From CAZKFG01 sp964551985 (GTDB lineage Bacteria; Bacillota; Negativicutes; Acidaminococcales; JAISLQ01), in contig CAZKFG010000047.1 in the NCBI GenBank assembly GCA_964551985.1, positions 1 through 17,487 on the forward strand: DNA of 17,487 nucleotides. Reading direction: 5' to 3'. This document shows, piece by piece, positions 1-7,969 of this stretch. The position numbers were made by a program, and so were the translations under genes. Numbering within the stretch: the stretch's first letter is position 1; each line of letters opens with the position of its first letter. Below the pieces are notes generated by a model, which saw nothing but the letters and a program-made list of their open reading frames with translations, ran no database searches and had not been told where the DNA came from.

Positions 1-37
1 AGCCTATTGTTTTTATTCCTACTCCCATTTTCTTCAT
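1..37 (-). CDS. 5' end of an unidentified gene, cut by the window edge
   Basis: An open frame starts just past the crotonase stop on the minus strand and reads MKKMGVGIKTIG before the sequence ends. The ATG at 37 has AGGAGA eight bases upstream. A second in-frame ATG at 28 has its own AGGAG nine bases upstream, so either start is possible. The 3-base gap to the crotonase stop implies co-transcription from the same sigma-54 promoter. A start of the form MGVGIKTIG resembles ketoacyl synthase III or HMG-CoA-synthase-like proteins, but twelve residues are too few to identify a family. Confidence 0.5.
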   Translation of the reverse strand, partial: MKKMGVGIKTIG

Positions 38-40
38 CTC

Positions 41-817
41 CTATTCTCCTGTGAAATTAGGTGCGCGTTTTTGCAAAAAGGCGTCTATACCTTCCATGTG
101 ATCTTTGGTGCTAAAGACAAAACTTTGGGCAAAAGTCTCGATTTTAAGTCCGCTTGCCAAATCTGCATCATATCCTTTGTTGATTACTGTTTTAGCAATT
201 TTTGTTATAAGAGGACTTTTATCAGCGATACTTTTAGCTAGTTTCATTGTTTCTTCAAGTAGGTCTTTTTTATCTACAACTTGATTGACAAGACCAATTT
301 TTTCAGCATCTTGAGCTGAAATTATTTTGCCTGAAAAAATAAGCTCTTTAGCCTTGCCAAGTCCAACCAATCTAGCCAAACGCTGCGTACCACCTGCGCC
401 AGGTAATATACCTACATTGAGTTCTGTTTGACCAAATTTAGCATCATCGCTTGCTATACGCATATCGCAAGCCATAGCAACTTCCAGTCCGCCACCTAAG
501 CAAAAGCCGTTTATCATTGCGATAGTTGGTTTGCTCACATTTTCAATACCAAGGACAAATTGAGGATTTTCACCATAGAAAGTTTGCACAGCACTTCTTT
601 GCTTTAGGGCATTTAAATCTGCTCCAGCTACAAAAGCCTTATCGCCAGCGCCTGTTACAACAATAACTCTTACCTCATTATCCAAGTCAAAGTCAGTAAA
701 AGCTTTGCTCAAGTGCGCCCAAGCCTCTTTATTTAGCGCATTTCTCACCTCTGGTCTGTTGATAGTTATTTTGCCAATACCATCTGATTTTTGAGTCAAA
801 ATTATTTGACTGTCCAT
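41..817 (-). CDS. Enoyl-CoA hydratase/isomerase (crotonase) family protein
   Basis: A 258-residue, full-length crotonase, predicted to be cytosolic. The family commonly hydrates short-chain 2-enoyl-CoA to 3-hydroxyacyl-CoA. The oxyanion-hole segments FVAGADL (62-68) and GFCLGGGLE (104-112) are present. Both acidic residues of true hydratases are kept: Glu112 in GGGLEVAMACD and Glu132 in FGQTELNVGILPGAGG, matching Glu144 and Glu164 of rat crotonase. Overall it resembles clostridial Crt, so crotonyl-CoA hydratase is the best guess, although isomerases and other CoA lyases share the fold. The start is fixed by an AAAGGAGGG site just upstream. It is the first gene of a unit with its own -24/-12 promoter (865-880), and the next gene begins 3 bases past its stop. 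The sigma-54 activator at 1106-2512 probably controls it. Confidence 0.9.
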   Translation of the reverse strand: MDSQIILTQKSDGIGKITINRPEVRNALNKEAWAHLSKAFTDFDLDNEVRVIVVTGAGDKAFVAGADLNALKQRSAVQTFYGENPQFVLGIENVSKPTIAMINGFCLGGGLEVAMACDMRIASDDAKFGQTELNVGILPGAGGTQRLARLVGLGKAKELIFSGKIISAQDAEKIGLVNQVVDKKDLLEETMKLAKSIADKSPLITKIAKTVINKGYDADLASGLKIETFAQSFVFSTKDHMEGIDAFLQKRAPNFTGE

Positions 818-864
818 ACAATCCCTCCTTTATCATCTCTTTGAAGATGTGTTTTAATTTATAA

Positions 865-880
865 TGCAAACTTCATGCCA
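865..880 (-). promoter_or_regulatory. Sigma-54 (-24/-12) promoter of the crotonase operon
   Basis: The minus strand reads TGGCATGAAGTTTGCA, which fits TGGCAC-N5-TTGCW with GG and GC exactly ten bases apart. The predicted transcript start is near 854, giving a leader of about 37 nt before the ATG at 817. It lies directly downstream of the regulator's terminator, as expected for a separately switched unit. Confidence 0.8.
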
Positions 881-882
881 AA

Positions 883-916
883 CAAAAAAAATAGACTTCA
901 TACAAAGTCTATTTTT
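883..916 (-). terminator. Terminator of the sigma-54 activator gene
   Basis: Perfect 12-base arms AAAAATAGACTT (887-898) and AAGTCTATTTTT (905-916) enclose a six-base loop. On the minus strand a run of T follows (883-890). It separates the regulator transcript from the crotonase promoter, which begins three bases further on. The A/T-flanked symmetry would let it work on the plus strand too. Confidence 0.75.
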
Positions 917-1091
917 CAAAAATGTCTTATTTTTCAAGGATATTTTTATAAATTTTTAAAGTATTTTGCGATATTAGAAAACTCAAAAAAGAGAAAATAT
1001 TAAAAATCAATTATAATAACTAATAAATTATCAAAAAAATTTGACAATTATCAAGAAAATACTTGCTTATAAAAAGCTATAATAATTATAA

Positions 1092-1115
1092 TTTGTTATA
1101 AAAGGTTATAACAAA
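1092..1115. promoter_or_regulatory. Perfect palindrome, candidate enhancer site (UAS)
   Basis: TTTGTTATAA, a four-base spacer AAGG, then TTATAACAAA: perfect 10-base arms. It covers the regulator's stop codon (TAA, 1106-1108). Its centre is about 250 bp upstream of the predicted start from the sigma-54 promoter at 865-880, a plausible enhancer distance. Neither side has a T-run, which argues against a terminator. Its GTTATAA/TTATAAC core recurs in the larger palindrome upstream of the regulator gene. Binding by that regulator is inferred. Confidence 0.45.
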
Positions 1116-2512
1116 GCATGTTTTCTTAATTTATTATACAGTGTAGCTATAGAAATACCCATAGCCTTGGCCATATTTTTACGTTCTTCAAGTGTTGTGC
1201 CGAAAGATTCTATTCCTTGAACTAATAATTTTTTTTCTATTTCGTCTAATATTTCAGGCAAAGTTTTTGTCATTTTATTTGAAAAATCAACAGTTGGGAA
1301 AAAATCATTACTTGTTTTTTTGGTTATTGAATCAGGTAGGTCGGTTTCTTTAATGATATTACCATCAACAATAGCGCAGGCATAATCCAAAGCATTTTTA
1401 ACTTCTCTTATATTTCCTGGCCAACCATAAGAAAAAAGTTGCTGAATAGCCTTGTCTGTCAAAGTTAGTGGTTTACGCATTTTTTTCCTGTTTTCATCAA
1501 GGAAAAAATTTATAAAGTCCATCAAATCTCTGGAGCGCTCTCTAAGTGGTGGAATGCGTATTACGTGTACAGCAAGCCTAAAAAATAAATCTTGCCTAAA
1601 AGCGCCAGAAGAGACTAGTTTTTCAATATTTTTATTACTTGCAGCAATTATACGTACATCTATTTCGCGGTTTTTATTTTCACCAATTCTGCGCAAATGC
1701 TTCTCTTCAAGAACTCTTAACAATCTACCTTGTAAGTTAAGTGGCATTTCGCTTATTTCGTCTAAAAATATAGTTCCGCAATGTGCCACTTCAAAAAGTC
1801 CAACTTTACCTGTTTTACTGGCACCTGTAAAAGCGCCAGGTGCATAGCCGAATAGTTCGCTTTCAAGAAGGTTTTCAGGGAGTGCCGCACAATTTATGTC
1901 GACAAAAGGTCCTTGTCTTCTTCTGCTTGCTGCGTGAATGCATTGTGCTAATACTTCTTTACCTGTACCACTTTCTCCTGTTAAAAAAACAGAACCATCA
2001 GTTTCACTTGCTTTTTTTGACAATCTGCCAAAGGCAGAGTCCATACCAACAATATTTTCAAAATTATAGCGAACTTTAAACATATTTTGCAATTGCTTAT
2101 TTAATTGTTCTAGCTGTTCGCTTTTTTGTTTAATACGGTCAAAAAGGGTTTTTAACACTTTGGCTGATTTAGAAACAATAAGTGCTCCTATTACTTGGTC
2201 GTTTTTAAACAGTGGTATTAAGTCTGTATAAGACTCAAAAGAACTCTCCCCTTTAGGACCTTGAGGCGTAACTTTATGTGAATTAAATATTGGTTTTTTT
2301 GTTTGCATAACTTCAGGTAACCTAGATTTTGCTCGTACGCCAGGAAAAAATTTACCATACATTTGTTCTGGTTTTAGCTCTGCAAACTCTAAAAAAGATG
2401 GATTTGTGTACTGCACAATCATATTTTCGTCGGTTATTATTATGCCTTCGGAAAAAAGATTTAGTAGTTCTGTTGTGTTTTTATTCAATAATTTTTTTAA
2501 ATCATTATTCAT
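1106..2512 (-). CDS. Sigma-54-dependent transcriptional activator (PAS, AAA+, Fis-type HTH)
   Basis: A cytosolic enhancer-binding protein of 468 residues. An N-terminal PAS sensor domain (about 12-120) is followed by a likely coiled-coil linker (about 124-147) and a complete sigma-54 AAA+ domain: Walker A GESGTGKE (179-186), a canonical GAFTGA loop (226-231) that contacts sigma-54, Walker B TIFLDEI, and sensor II WPGNIREV. The C-terminus ends in a Fis-type helix-turn-helix (about 442-466). It has no receiver domain, so PAS ligand sensing rather than phosphorylation is likely. A longer frame reaches a GTG at 2521, but I chose ATG 2512 because GAGGGG lies eight bases upstream of it. The likely target is the downstream crotonase operon with its -24/-12 promoter. 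The inducer cannot be read from the sequence. Confidence 0.92.
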   Translation of the reverse strand: MNNDLKKLLNKNTTELLNLFSEGIIITDENMIVQYTNPSFLEFAELKPEQMYGKFFPGVRAKSRLPEVMQTKKPIFNSHKVTPQGPKGESSFESYTDLIPLFKNDQVIGALIVSKSAKVLKTLFDRIKQKSEQLEQLNKQLQNMFKVRYNFENIVGMDSAFGRLSKKASETDGSVFLTGESGTGKEVLAQCIHAASRRRQGPFVDINCAALPENLLESELFGYAPGAFTGASKTGKVGLFEVAHCGTIFLDEISEMPLNLQGRLLRVLEEKHLRRIGENKNREIDVRIIAASNKNIEKLVSSGAFRQDLFFRLAVHVIRIPPLRERSRDLMDFINFFLDENRKKMRKPLTLTDKAIQQLFSYGWPGNIREVKNALDYACAIVDGNIIKETDLPDSITKKTSNDFFPTVDFSNKMTKTLPEILDEIEKKLLVQGIESFGTTLEERKNMAKAMGISIATLYNKLRKHALL

Positions 2513-2547
2513 ATACATCACCCCTCAAAACTTTTTGTTTTTGATTT

Positions 2548-2576
2548 ATCTTAACATTTAACATTATTATGTGCAA
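2548..2576 (-). promoter_or_regulatory. Possible sigma-70-type promoter of the first activator gene
   Basis: The minus strand has TTGCAC (2576-2571), a 17-base spacer, then TAAGAT (2553-2548), placing the start near 2541, about 30 nt before ATG 2512. The match is partial, but spacing and position fit. The large palindrome at 2605-2641 lies just upstream of the -35. Confidence 0.4.
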
Positions 2577-2604
2577 TAGTTAAAAAACGAATGGAAAATG
2601 TTAG

Positions 2605-2641
2605 TTAATAGTTATAAATTATTATAATTTATAACTATTAA
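2605..2641. repeat. Perfect 37-bp inverted repeat upstream of the activator gene
   Basis: Arms TTAATAGTTATAAATT (2605-2620) and AATTTATAACTATTAA (2626-2641) are exact complements around ATTAT. No T-run follows on either strand and the stem is almost all A-T, so a terminator is unlikely. It holds the same GTTATAA/TTATAAC half-sites as the palindrome at 1092-1115, with wider spacing. The position, about 65-100 bp upstream of the likely start, suggests an autoregulatory operator. Confidence 0.5.
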
Positions 2642-2862
2642 AAGTGAAATATATGAATAATTATGAATTTTAGTTTTCTATAAAGACTGTGTTTGAAATA
2701 AAAATAATATTTTATTTGCTTTTGAAAAGAAAAGTGTAAAAAAAGTTTACTGTATTTTGAAAAAATTGATAAAAAAAGTAAATTTTTATGTATTTTTATG
2801 AAATGAGATAAGTTTTTAGAACAAGTAATATGTATTATATTTTTGTTTAGATGCAAGCAAGA
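2642..2862. other. AT-rich gap with no recognisable gene
   Basis: This lies between the large inverted repeat and the purA terminator. It is extremely A/T-rich. The only open frame is a 72-codon minus-strand stretch of low-complexity Ile/Phe/Lys/Ser residues with no visible family. I see no RNA gene, no mobile element and no -24/-12 element here. Confidence 0.5.
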
Positions 2863-2864
2863 AT

Positions 2865-2900
2865 AAAAAAGGTAACTGCATTTTCTGCAGTTACCTTTTT
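2865..2900 (-). terminator. Rho-independent terminator of purCBA
   Basis: Arms GGTAACTGCA (2871-2880) and TGCAGTTACC (2886-2895) enclose a five-base loop. On the minus strand TTTTTT follows (2870-2865). It starts right after the purA stop at 2901. A-runs and T-runs on both sides make it look bidirectional. Confidence 0.9.
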
Positions 2901-4175
2901 TTAAACATTTTTTACAATATAATCATCTCTATTTGGTCCAACAGAAATGTATTTTATAGGACAATTCATAGCTTTTTCAATAAAGTTTATATAGTCAATT
3001 GCTTGTTTTGGTAGTTGCTCTAAAATGCGACATTTTGATATATCTGTTTTAAAGCCGTCAAGATATGTGTATACAGGTTTTGCTTTAGCTAGTTTGTTGC
3101 CAGAAGGGAAGGTGGTTGTTTTTACACCGTCTATTTCATAGTGTGTGCAAACAGGTATTTTATCTAGGTAAGAGAGTACATCAAGTTTTGTTAGCGCAAG
3201 CAGGTTAGCTCCTTGAATTTTTACGCCGTATAGTGATGCTGGTATGTCAAATCCGCCAACCCGTCTTGGTCTGCCTGTTGCAGCTCCGTATTCAAAGCCT
3301 TGCTCACGAAGCTTTTCTGCCTCTTTGCCAAAAAGTTCAGCGGTAAAAGGACCTTCACCAACGCAACTGGAATATGCTTTCATAATCCCTATAACTTCAT
3401 CTATTTTGACGCTTGGTATGCCCATTCCTATTGGTGCATAGGCACTTATCGTAGATGAAGAGGATGTGTATGGGTAAATACCAAGATCAATATCTCTTAG
3501 AGCTCCTAGTTGTGCTTCAAACATTATTTTTTTATTTTCTTTTGTAGCTTTAAGCAAGTATTCGCTTGTATCTGTTATATAGTCAAGTATTGGATTGGAA
3601 TAAGCCTCTAACCAGTCGAGCATTTCTTTTGCATTAACTTGCCTTTGTTTATAACCTTCAATAGTAATGTTTTTCCATGTAACCAAATCAGATACAATTT
3701 CTTTTAGTGCTTCTTTATCTAAAAGGTCAGACATTCTTATAGTTTTTTTCATGTATTTATCGGCATATACTGGACCTATGCCACGTTTTGTTGAGCCATA
3801 TTTTTTATCGGCAAGTCTATCTTCTTCCATTATATCTTGTTGTTTGTGGTACGGCATACAGATTGTTGCTTTGTCACTTATTTTAAGATTGTCAGGAGTT
3901 ATTTTTATACCTCTATCTGTAAGTGATTTTATTTCTATACAAAGATGCTCTAGGTCTATAACCATACCACCGCCCATGATATTTACGGTAGTATCACGTA
4001 AAATCCCTGATGGTAAAAGGTTTAAAATGAATTTACCTTTTTCGTTTACTACTGTGTGTCCAGCATTATTTCCACCTTGATAACGGCAAATTATGTCAAA
4101 ATCTTTTGACAACAGGTCAACCATACGCCCTTTGCCTTCGTCGCCCCAATTTATTCCTACTATTCCTGTAAGCAT
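2901..4175 (-). CDS. purA: Adenylosuccinate synthetase
   Basis: Makes adenylosuccinate from IMP, aspartate and GTP, the first committed step to AMP, in the cytosol. The 424 residues match the usual bacterial length of about 430. The N-terminal GTP/IMP loop WGDEGKG (10-16) supplies catalytic Asp12, and GGNNAGHT (34-41) supplies His40. Further conserved segments include STKRGIGPVYADK and the GRPRRVGGFD region. It starts at an ATG with AAAGGA upstream and lies 14 bases after purB, which makes its substrate's partner enzyme. It is the last gene of the unit and runs straight into a terminator. Confidence 0.97.
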   Translation of the reverse strand: MLTGIVGINWGDEGKGRMVDLLSKDFDIICRYQGGNNAGHTVVNEKGKFILNLLPSGILRDTTVNIMGGGMVIDLEHLCIEIKSLTDRGIKITPDNLKISDKATICMPYHKQQDIMEEDRLADKKYGSTKRGIGPVYADKYMKKTIRMSDLLDKEALKEIVSDLVTWKNITIEGYKQRQVNAKEMLDWLEAYSNPILDYITDTSEYLLKATKENKKIMFEAQLGALRDIDLGIYPYTSSSSTISAYAPIGMGIPSVKIDEVIGIMKAYSSCVGEGPFTAELFGKEAEKLREQGFEYGAATGRPRRVGGFDIPASLYGVKIQGANLLALTKLDVLSYLDKIPVCTHYEIDGVKTTTFPSGNKLAKAKPVYTYLDGFKTDISKCRILEQLPKQAIDYINFIEKAMNCPIKYISVGPNRDDYIVKNV

Positions 4176-4189
4176 TTTTATAGTCCTTT

Positions 4190-5617
4190 CTATACTTTAA
4201 TTGATATATCTATACCAATTAAATTTTTATTTTGTTCAATTATAGGTTTGACTGTAAGTAAAAAATCCTGCACTTGGTGCGTTGCTCTGCCGGTAAATTT
4301 TTTGGCATCCAAGAGATCAGCTAGTTCATCTTTTGAAAGATTAAAAGATTTATCATTTGCAATTCTTTCTATTAGGTCGTTATCAAGACCATTTAATTTT
4401 ACTTGCTTAGCTGCTTCAAGTGAGTGCTGGCGTATTTTTTCGTGCAGTTCTTGCCTGTCGCCACCTTTTTTTACACAATACATCAAAATGTTTTCGGTAG
4501 CGATAAATGGAAGCTCTTGCTCAAGGTGTTTTTCAATTACCTTAGGATATATTGCCAGATTGCCTATTATATTAATATATAGTGATAGTATTGCATCAAC
4601 TGCTAAAAAAGCCTCTGGGGTAGCAATTCGTTTGTTGGCTGAATCATCAAGTGTTCTTTCAAACCATTGAGAAGCTGCGGTTAATGCTGGATTTAAAGTG
4701 TTTACTATTGTATAGCGTGATAAAGCGCAAATGCGTTCACTACGCATAGGATTTTTTTTGTATGCCATAGCCGATGAGCCGACTTGGTTTTGCTCAAATG
4801 GTTCGTCAACTTCTTTTAAGTGGGCAAGAAGACGAATGTCGTTGGAAAATTTTTGGGCTGATTGGGCTATTGAACATAATACAGATGATACGTAGTAGTC
4901 AATTTTTCTTGTGTATGTTTGACCACTTACAGAATATGCTTCATTAAAACCCATTTTTTCGGCAATCTTTTTTTCCAGTTCAATTACTTTTTGCTCATCA
5001 CCATCAAACAATGCTAAAAAGCTAGCACTTGTGCCGGTCGTACCACGACAACCTAAAAGCTTTAATCTTTCAATAGTAAAGTCCAAAAGCTCTAAATCCA
5101 TTACCAAATCTTGAAGCCACAAACTAGCTCTTTTGCCAACAGTTGTTGGTTGAGCAGCTTGAAAATGAGTGTAGGCAAGGGTAGGTAGATCTTTATATTT
5201 ATCGGCAAATTTATATAAGGCATCAATGGTGTTTATAAGCAATTTTTTGATTAATGACAATGCTGATTTTTGGACTATTATATCTGTGTTATCACCAACA
5301 TAACTAGAAGTTGCGCCAAGGTGAATTATAGGTTTTGCTTTCGGACAAAGCTCAGCATAAGCGTGTATATGTGCCATTACATCGTGGCGTAAAAGAGCCT
5401 CTTTTTCTCTTGCAACATCGTAGTTAATATCTGTCAGGTGAGCTTTTAGTTCATTTATTTGTTCATCTGTTATATCAAGACCAAGCTCTTTTTGGCTTTG
5501 TGCCAATGCTAACCATAGTTTACGCCAAGTGGTAAACTTGTTGTCACTGGAAAAGATAAATTGCATATCTTTGCTAGAGTACCTAGAACATAAGGGGTTT
5601 TCATATCTATCAGACAT
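4190..5617 (-). CDS. purB: Adenylosuccinate lyase, long (animal-like) form
   Basis: Fumarate-releasing lyase used twice in purine synthesis: SAICAR to AICAR, and adenylosuccinate to AMP. The superfamily signature GSSAMAYKKNP (280-290) carries the mobile catalytic serine, and the conserved histidines lie in LRHDVMAH (76-83) and YTHFQAAQPTT (149-159). At 475 residues it is longer than the roughly 430-residue Bacillus type. Segments such as RHDVMAH, HLGATSSYVGDNTD, QWFERTLDDSAN and ATENI read much like vertebrate ADSL as I remember it. The ATG overlaps the end of purC by eight bases, and AAGGAG inside purC serves as its ribosome site, so the two are translationally linked. Confidence 0.96.
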   Translation of the reverse strand: MSDRYENPLCSRYSSKDMQFIFSSDNKFTTWRKLWLALAQSQKELGLDITDEQINELKAHLTDINYDVAREKEALLRHDVMAHIHAYAELCPKAKPIIHLGATSSYVGDNTDIIVQKSALSLIKKLLINTIDALYKFADKYKDLPTLAYTHFQAAQPTTVGKRASLWLQDLVMDLELLDFTIERLKLLGCRGTTGTSASFLALFDGDEQKVIELEKKIAEKMGFNEAYSVSGQTYTRKIDYYVSSVLCSIAQSAQKFSNDIRLLAHLKEVDEPFEQNQVGSSAMAYKKNPMRSERICALSRYTIVNTLNPALTAASQWFERTLDDSANKRIATPEAFLAVDAILSLYINIIGNLAIYPKVIEKHLEQELPFIATENILMYCVKKGGDRQELHEKIRQHSLEAAKQVKLNGLDNDLIERIANDKSFNLSKDELADLLDAKKFTGRATHQVQDFLLTVKPIIEQNKNLIGIDISIKV

Positions 5618-6311
5618 TTTCTAATCTCCTTAAAATTTCTCTATAGCCATCTAAAACATTACCCAAATTACGTCTAAAGCGATCTTTATCTAATTTTTCG
5701 CTTGTCGACATATCCCAAAGTCTACAAGAATCTGGAGATATTTCATCACAAAGAATAATCTCGTTGTTAGAGCGCCCAAATTCAAGCTTGAAATCTACCA
5801 ATTGAACATTTACTTCTTGAAATAAATTACTTAGTAATTTATTGATTTTTAAAGCAATAGCTTTCATTTGTTCAAGCTCTTGCTCGCTGGCAAGACCTAT
5901 GGCTGTAATTTGGCTTTGGTTTATCATAGGATCACCAAGCTCATCGCTTTTGTAGCAAAATTCTAATATGGTATTTTTAAGTGTACTACCTTCAACAATG
6001 CCATACTTTTTAGCAAAGCCGCCTGCTGCCAAGTTTCTGACAATAACTTCAATTGGGATAATTTCGGCTTTTTTAGCTAAAATACTTGTCTTATCAAGCA
6101 CTTTGACAAAATGAGTTTTGATGCCATTTTTTGCCAAATATCCAAAAATTAAATTGGATATTTGAGCATTTAATATTCCTTTGCCTTCCAATTCTTCTTT
6201 TTTTTCGCCGTTGAAAGCTGTTGCAGTATCTTTGAATTTGATGATATAACAATCGTCAAGTTCGCTTTTGTAGACTATTTTTGATTTGCCTTCGTATAAA
6301 ACTTCAAGCAC
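5610..6311 (-). CDS. purC: Phosphoribosylaminoimidazole-succinocarboxamide (SAICAR) synthase
   Basis: ATP-dependent ligation of CAIR with aspartate to give SAICAR in purine synthesis; cytosolic. The 233 residues match the usual bacterial form. It begins with LYEGKSKIVY, the ATP-binding loop typical of PurC, and has the signatures VEVIVRNLAAGGFAKK-like (about 87-102) and VDFKLEFGR with DEISPDSCRLWD. The start appears to be GTG at 6311: AGGGAG lies ten bases upstream, and the nearby ATG at 6319 is out of frame. It is the first gene of purC-purB-purA; the other purine genes must lie elsewhere. Confidence 0.96.
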   Translation of the reverse strand: MLEVLYEGKSKIVYKSELDDCYIIKFKDTATAFNGEKKEELEGKGILNAQISNLIFGYLAKNGIKTHFVKVLDKTSILAKKAEIIPIEVIVRNLAAGGFAKKYGIVEGSTLKNTILEFCYKSDELGDPMINQSQITAIGLASEQELEQMKAIALKINKLLSNLFQEVNVQLVDFKLEFGRSNNEIILCDEISPDSCRLWDMSTSEKLDKDRFRRNLGNVLDGYREILRRLENV

Positions 6312-6354
6312 TTTATCATCACTCCCTGTAAAATTATCTTTATAATACGTTAAG

Positions 6355-6382
6355 ATTATATATCATTTTTATAAAATTAGTA
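6355..6382 (-). promoter_or_regulatory. Weak candidate promoter of purCBA
   Basis: A perfect -10 TATAAT (6360-6355 on the minus strand) lies about 40 bases upstream of the purC start. The -35 at the proper spacing, TTACTA, is poor. The rest of the 6312-6523 gap is A/T-rich. I saw no convincing purine riboswitch core or PurR box in it. Confidence 0.3.
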
Positions 6383-6514
6383 ATAGGTTTTAAGAAAATT
6401 TGTTTAAAAATTCAGTATACAGTATTTTGTGTGTTTGCAAATAAAGCTTAAACTATGAATTAAATAAAATAATATATGCATAAAAACAAATATAATAAAA
6501 TAATTATGCTCGCG

Positions 6515-6553
6515 AGAAAACAAAATTAGGCAGGCTTTAAAGCCTGCCTAATT
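6515..6553 (-). terminator. Terminator of the CitMHS carrier gene
   Basis: A perfect 30-base palindrome (6524-6553) has a GC-rich core, AGGCAGGCTT paired with AAGCCTGCCT. On the minus strand TTTTGTTTTC follows. It sits 40 bases past the carrier stop and separates it from purC. Confidence 0.75.
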
Positions 6554-6593
6554 GTAAGGACTATTCCTCAAACAAAACAAAATATAAAAATTT

Positions 6594-7913
6594 CTAAACC
6601 TGTATAACCCCCATTACTACCATTGCTGTCATAATAACCCACGATATTGCAAGAAGATATTTAAAAGCAAATTTTTGATGATCTCCCAAATCTACTCCAG
6701 CAAGACCTATTAGCAAAAAAGTTGATGGTGTAAGAGGAGAAATGGGAAAGCCAACAGTAATTTGACCAGCAATGGAAGCACGAGCGATATCTACAGCAGG
6801 AATACCAAAGGCTGAAACGGATTCGGCAATTATCGGCATAACACCGAAATAGTATGAATCAGGATCAAATACTAGACTCAGTGGAACAGACAAATAGCCT
6901 GTTGCTAAAGTTATTATGCTACCACTTCCTTCTGGTACTAAGGTAACCATTGCTGTTGCCATAGCTTTGGCCATTCCAGAACCTTTTAAAATACCCATAA
7001 GCACTCCTGCAGCAAATAAAACACTAGACATTAACATTGCTTCTGTGGCATGAGCATCAACACGTTCGCGTTGTATTTTAGCATTAGGATAATTCATTAC
7101 CATAGCAACTGCAGTACCTATCATAAAAGCTGTTGCAGGAGGTACTATGTTTGCAATCATAATGCCTATTATAGTAACAATTAACAATAGATTCGGAATT
7201 AAAAGCTTAGGTCTTTTTAAAGCTTTTTCCTCGTCAGAGATATTTTCGTTAGCTTTTATTATCGATTCAATATCAATTGAACCTGTATTTTCGCCACGTA
7301 GTCTTTTAGTTTCTTTCATGCCAAGATACCAAGAGAAGATAAATCCTGTTAGTAATCCTAACATTTGTGGAATAATAACAGGTTTATATAGTGCCATTAC
7401 ATCCATTTGTAAAACTGTTGCAGCTCTTAGAGTCGGACCACCCCAAGGCGTTAAATTCATTGTGCCAGCTGCCATTGCTGTAATACATACGAGCACTAAT
7501 CGGCGCATTTTAATTGAATCATATATAGGGAGCATTGCTGGTATGACAAGCAAAAATGTTGTTGCGCCAGCGCCATCTAGATGACCTATTATACCGATAA
7601 TATATGTTCCGATTGCAACATATAGTGGACGACCATTTGATACTCTAATTATTTTATTGACAATCGGGTCAAATGCTCCAACGTCACGCATTATGCCAAA
7701 AAACAATATAGAGAATATAAACATAACACCAGTAGGCGCCATGCTTACAAGTCCCGATTGGATATATTTGCCTATAGAAGCACCTTGACCTACTGCAAAA
7801 GCTCCGATTATAGGGACGGCAATAAGTGCTACTACAGCGGAGAGTTTTTTTGACATCATAAAATAAAGTATAGTAAAAATAACTAAAAATCCTATTGTTG
7901 CTAGACTAAGCAA
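6594..7913 (-). CDS. CitMHS-family citrate-type carboxylate:H+ symporter
   Basis: A polytopic inner-membrane secondary carrier of about 439 residues, the usual CitMHS size. Strong hydrophobic segments run throughout. Hallmark motifs include GHLDGAGATTF (about 110-120) and MNLTPWGGPTLRAATV (about 152-167), closely matching Bacillus CitM/CitH, which take up citrate bound to a divalent metal. A related carboxylate is possible here. The frame extends to GTG at 7922, but the GGGGGTG ribosome site touches that codon and sits six to eight bases before a TTG at 7913, which I take as the start. It is a single-gene unit with its own -24/-12 promoter and terminator, divergent from a sigma-54 activator that probably controls it. 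Confidence 0.9.
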   Translation of the reverse strand: MLSLATIGFLVIFTILYFMMSKKLSAVVALIAVPIIGAFAVGQGASIGKYIQSGLVSMAPTGVMFIFSILFFGIMRDVGAFDPIVNKIIRVSNGRPLYVAIGTYIIGIIGHLDGAGATTFLLVIPAMLPIYDSIKMRRLVLVCITAMAAGTMNLTPWGGPTLRAATVLQMDVMALYKPVIIPQMLGLLTGFIFSWYLGMKETKRLRGENTGSIDIESIIKANENISDEEKALKRPKLLIPNLLLIVTIIGIMIANIVPPATAFMIGTAVAMVMNYPNAKIQRERVDAHATEAMLMSSVLFAAGVLMGILKGSGMAKAMATAMVTLVPEGSGSIITLATGYLSVPLSLVFDPDSYYFGVMPIIAESVSAFGIPAVDIARASIAGQITVGFPISPLTPSTFLLIGLAGVDLGDHQKFAFKYLLAISWVIMTAMVVMGVIQV

Positions 7914-7940
7914 GATAAACACCCCCTGATTTGTAAAATA

Positions 7941-7969
7941 AAGTTAAAGCTAAAAAACCTATTTACTCG
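7941..7969 (+). repeat. Direct repeat copy 1, in the carrier's leader
   Basis: Two blocks, AAGTTAAAGCTAAAAAA and CCTATTTACTCG, are adjacent here. The same blocks, same orientation, recur at 9895-9930 with seven extra bases between them. Copy 1 lies in the transcribed leader of the carrier gene, antisense to it. Copy 2 forms the left half of a terminator. The pair flanks the carrier promoter plus the whole second activator gene. Confidence 0.7.

Noticed and set aside
1452..1847. Plus-strand open frame of 131 codons inside the first activator gene
   Set aside because: It lies antisense to the conserved AAA+ domain and its translation matches nothing; the same holds for other antisense frames such as 3667-4080, 7147-7584 and 13835-14122.
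2638..2856. A 72-codon minus-strand open frame in the gap upstream of the first activator
   Set aside because: Low-complexity Ile/Phe/Lys/Ser composition typical of A/T-rich noncoding DNA, no good ribosome site seen, and it overlaps the perfect inverted repeat.
6312..6523. Purine riboswitch or PurR box upstream of purC
   Set aside because: I could not find the conserved core of either in the A/T-rich leader; the palindrome CTCGCGAG near 6509 belongs to the end of the carrier's terminator region.
6524..6553. The 30-base palindrome between carrier and purC as an operator
   Set aside because: GC-rich core, position just after a stop codon and a following T-rich run fit a terminator better.
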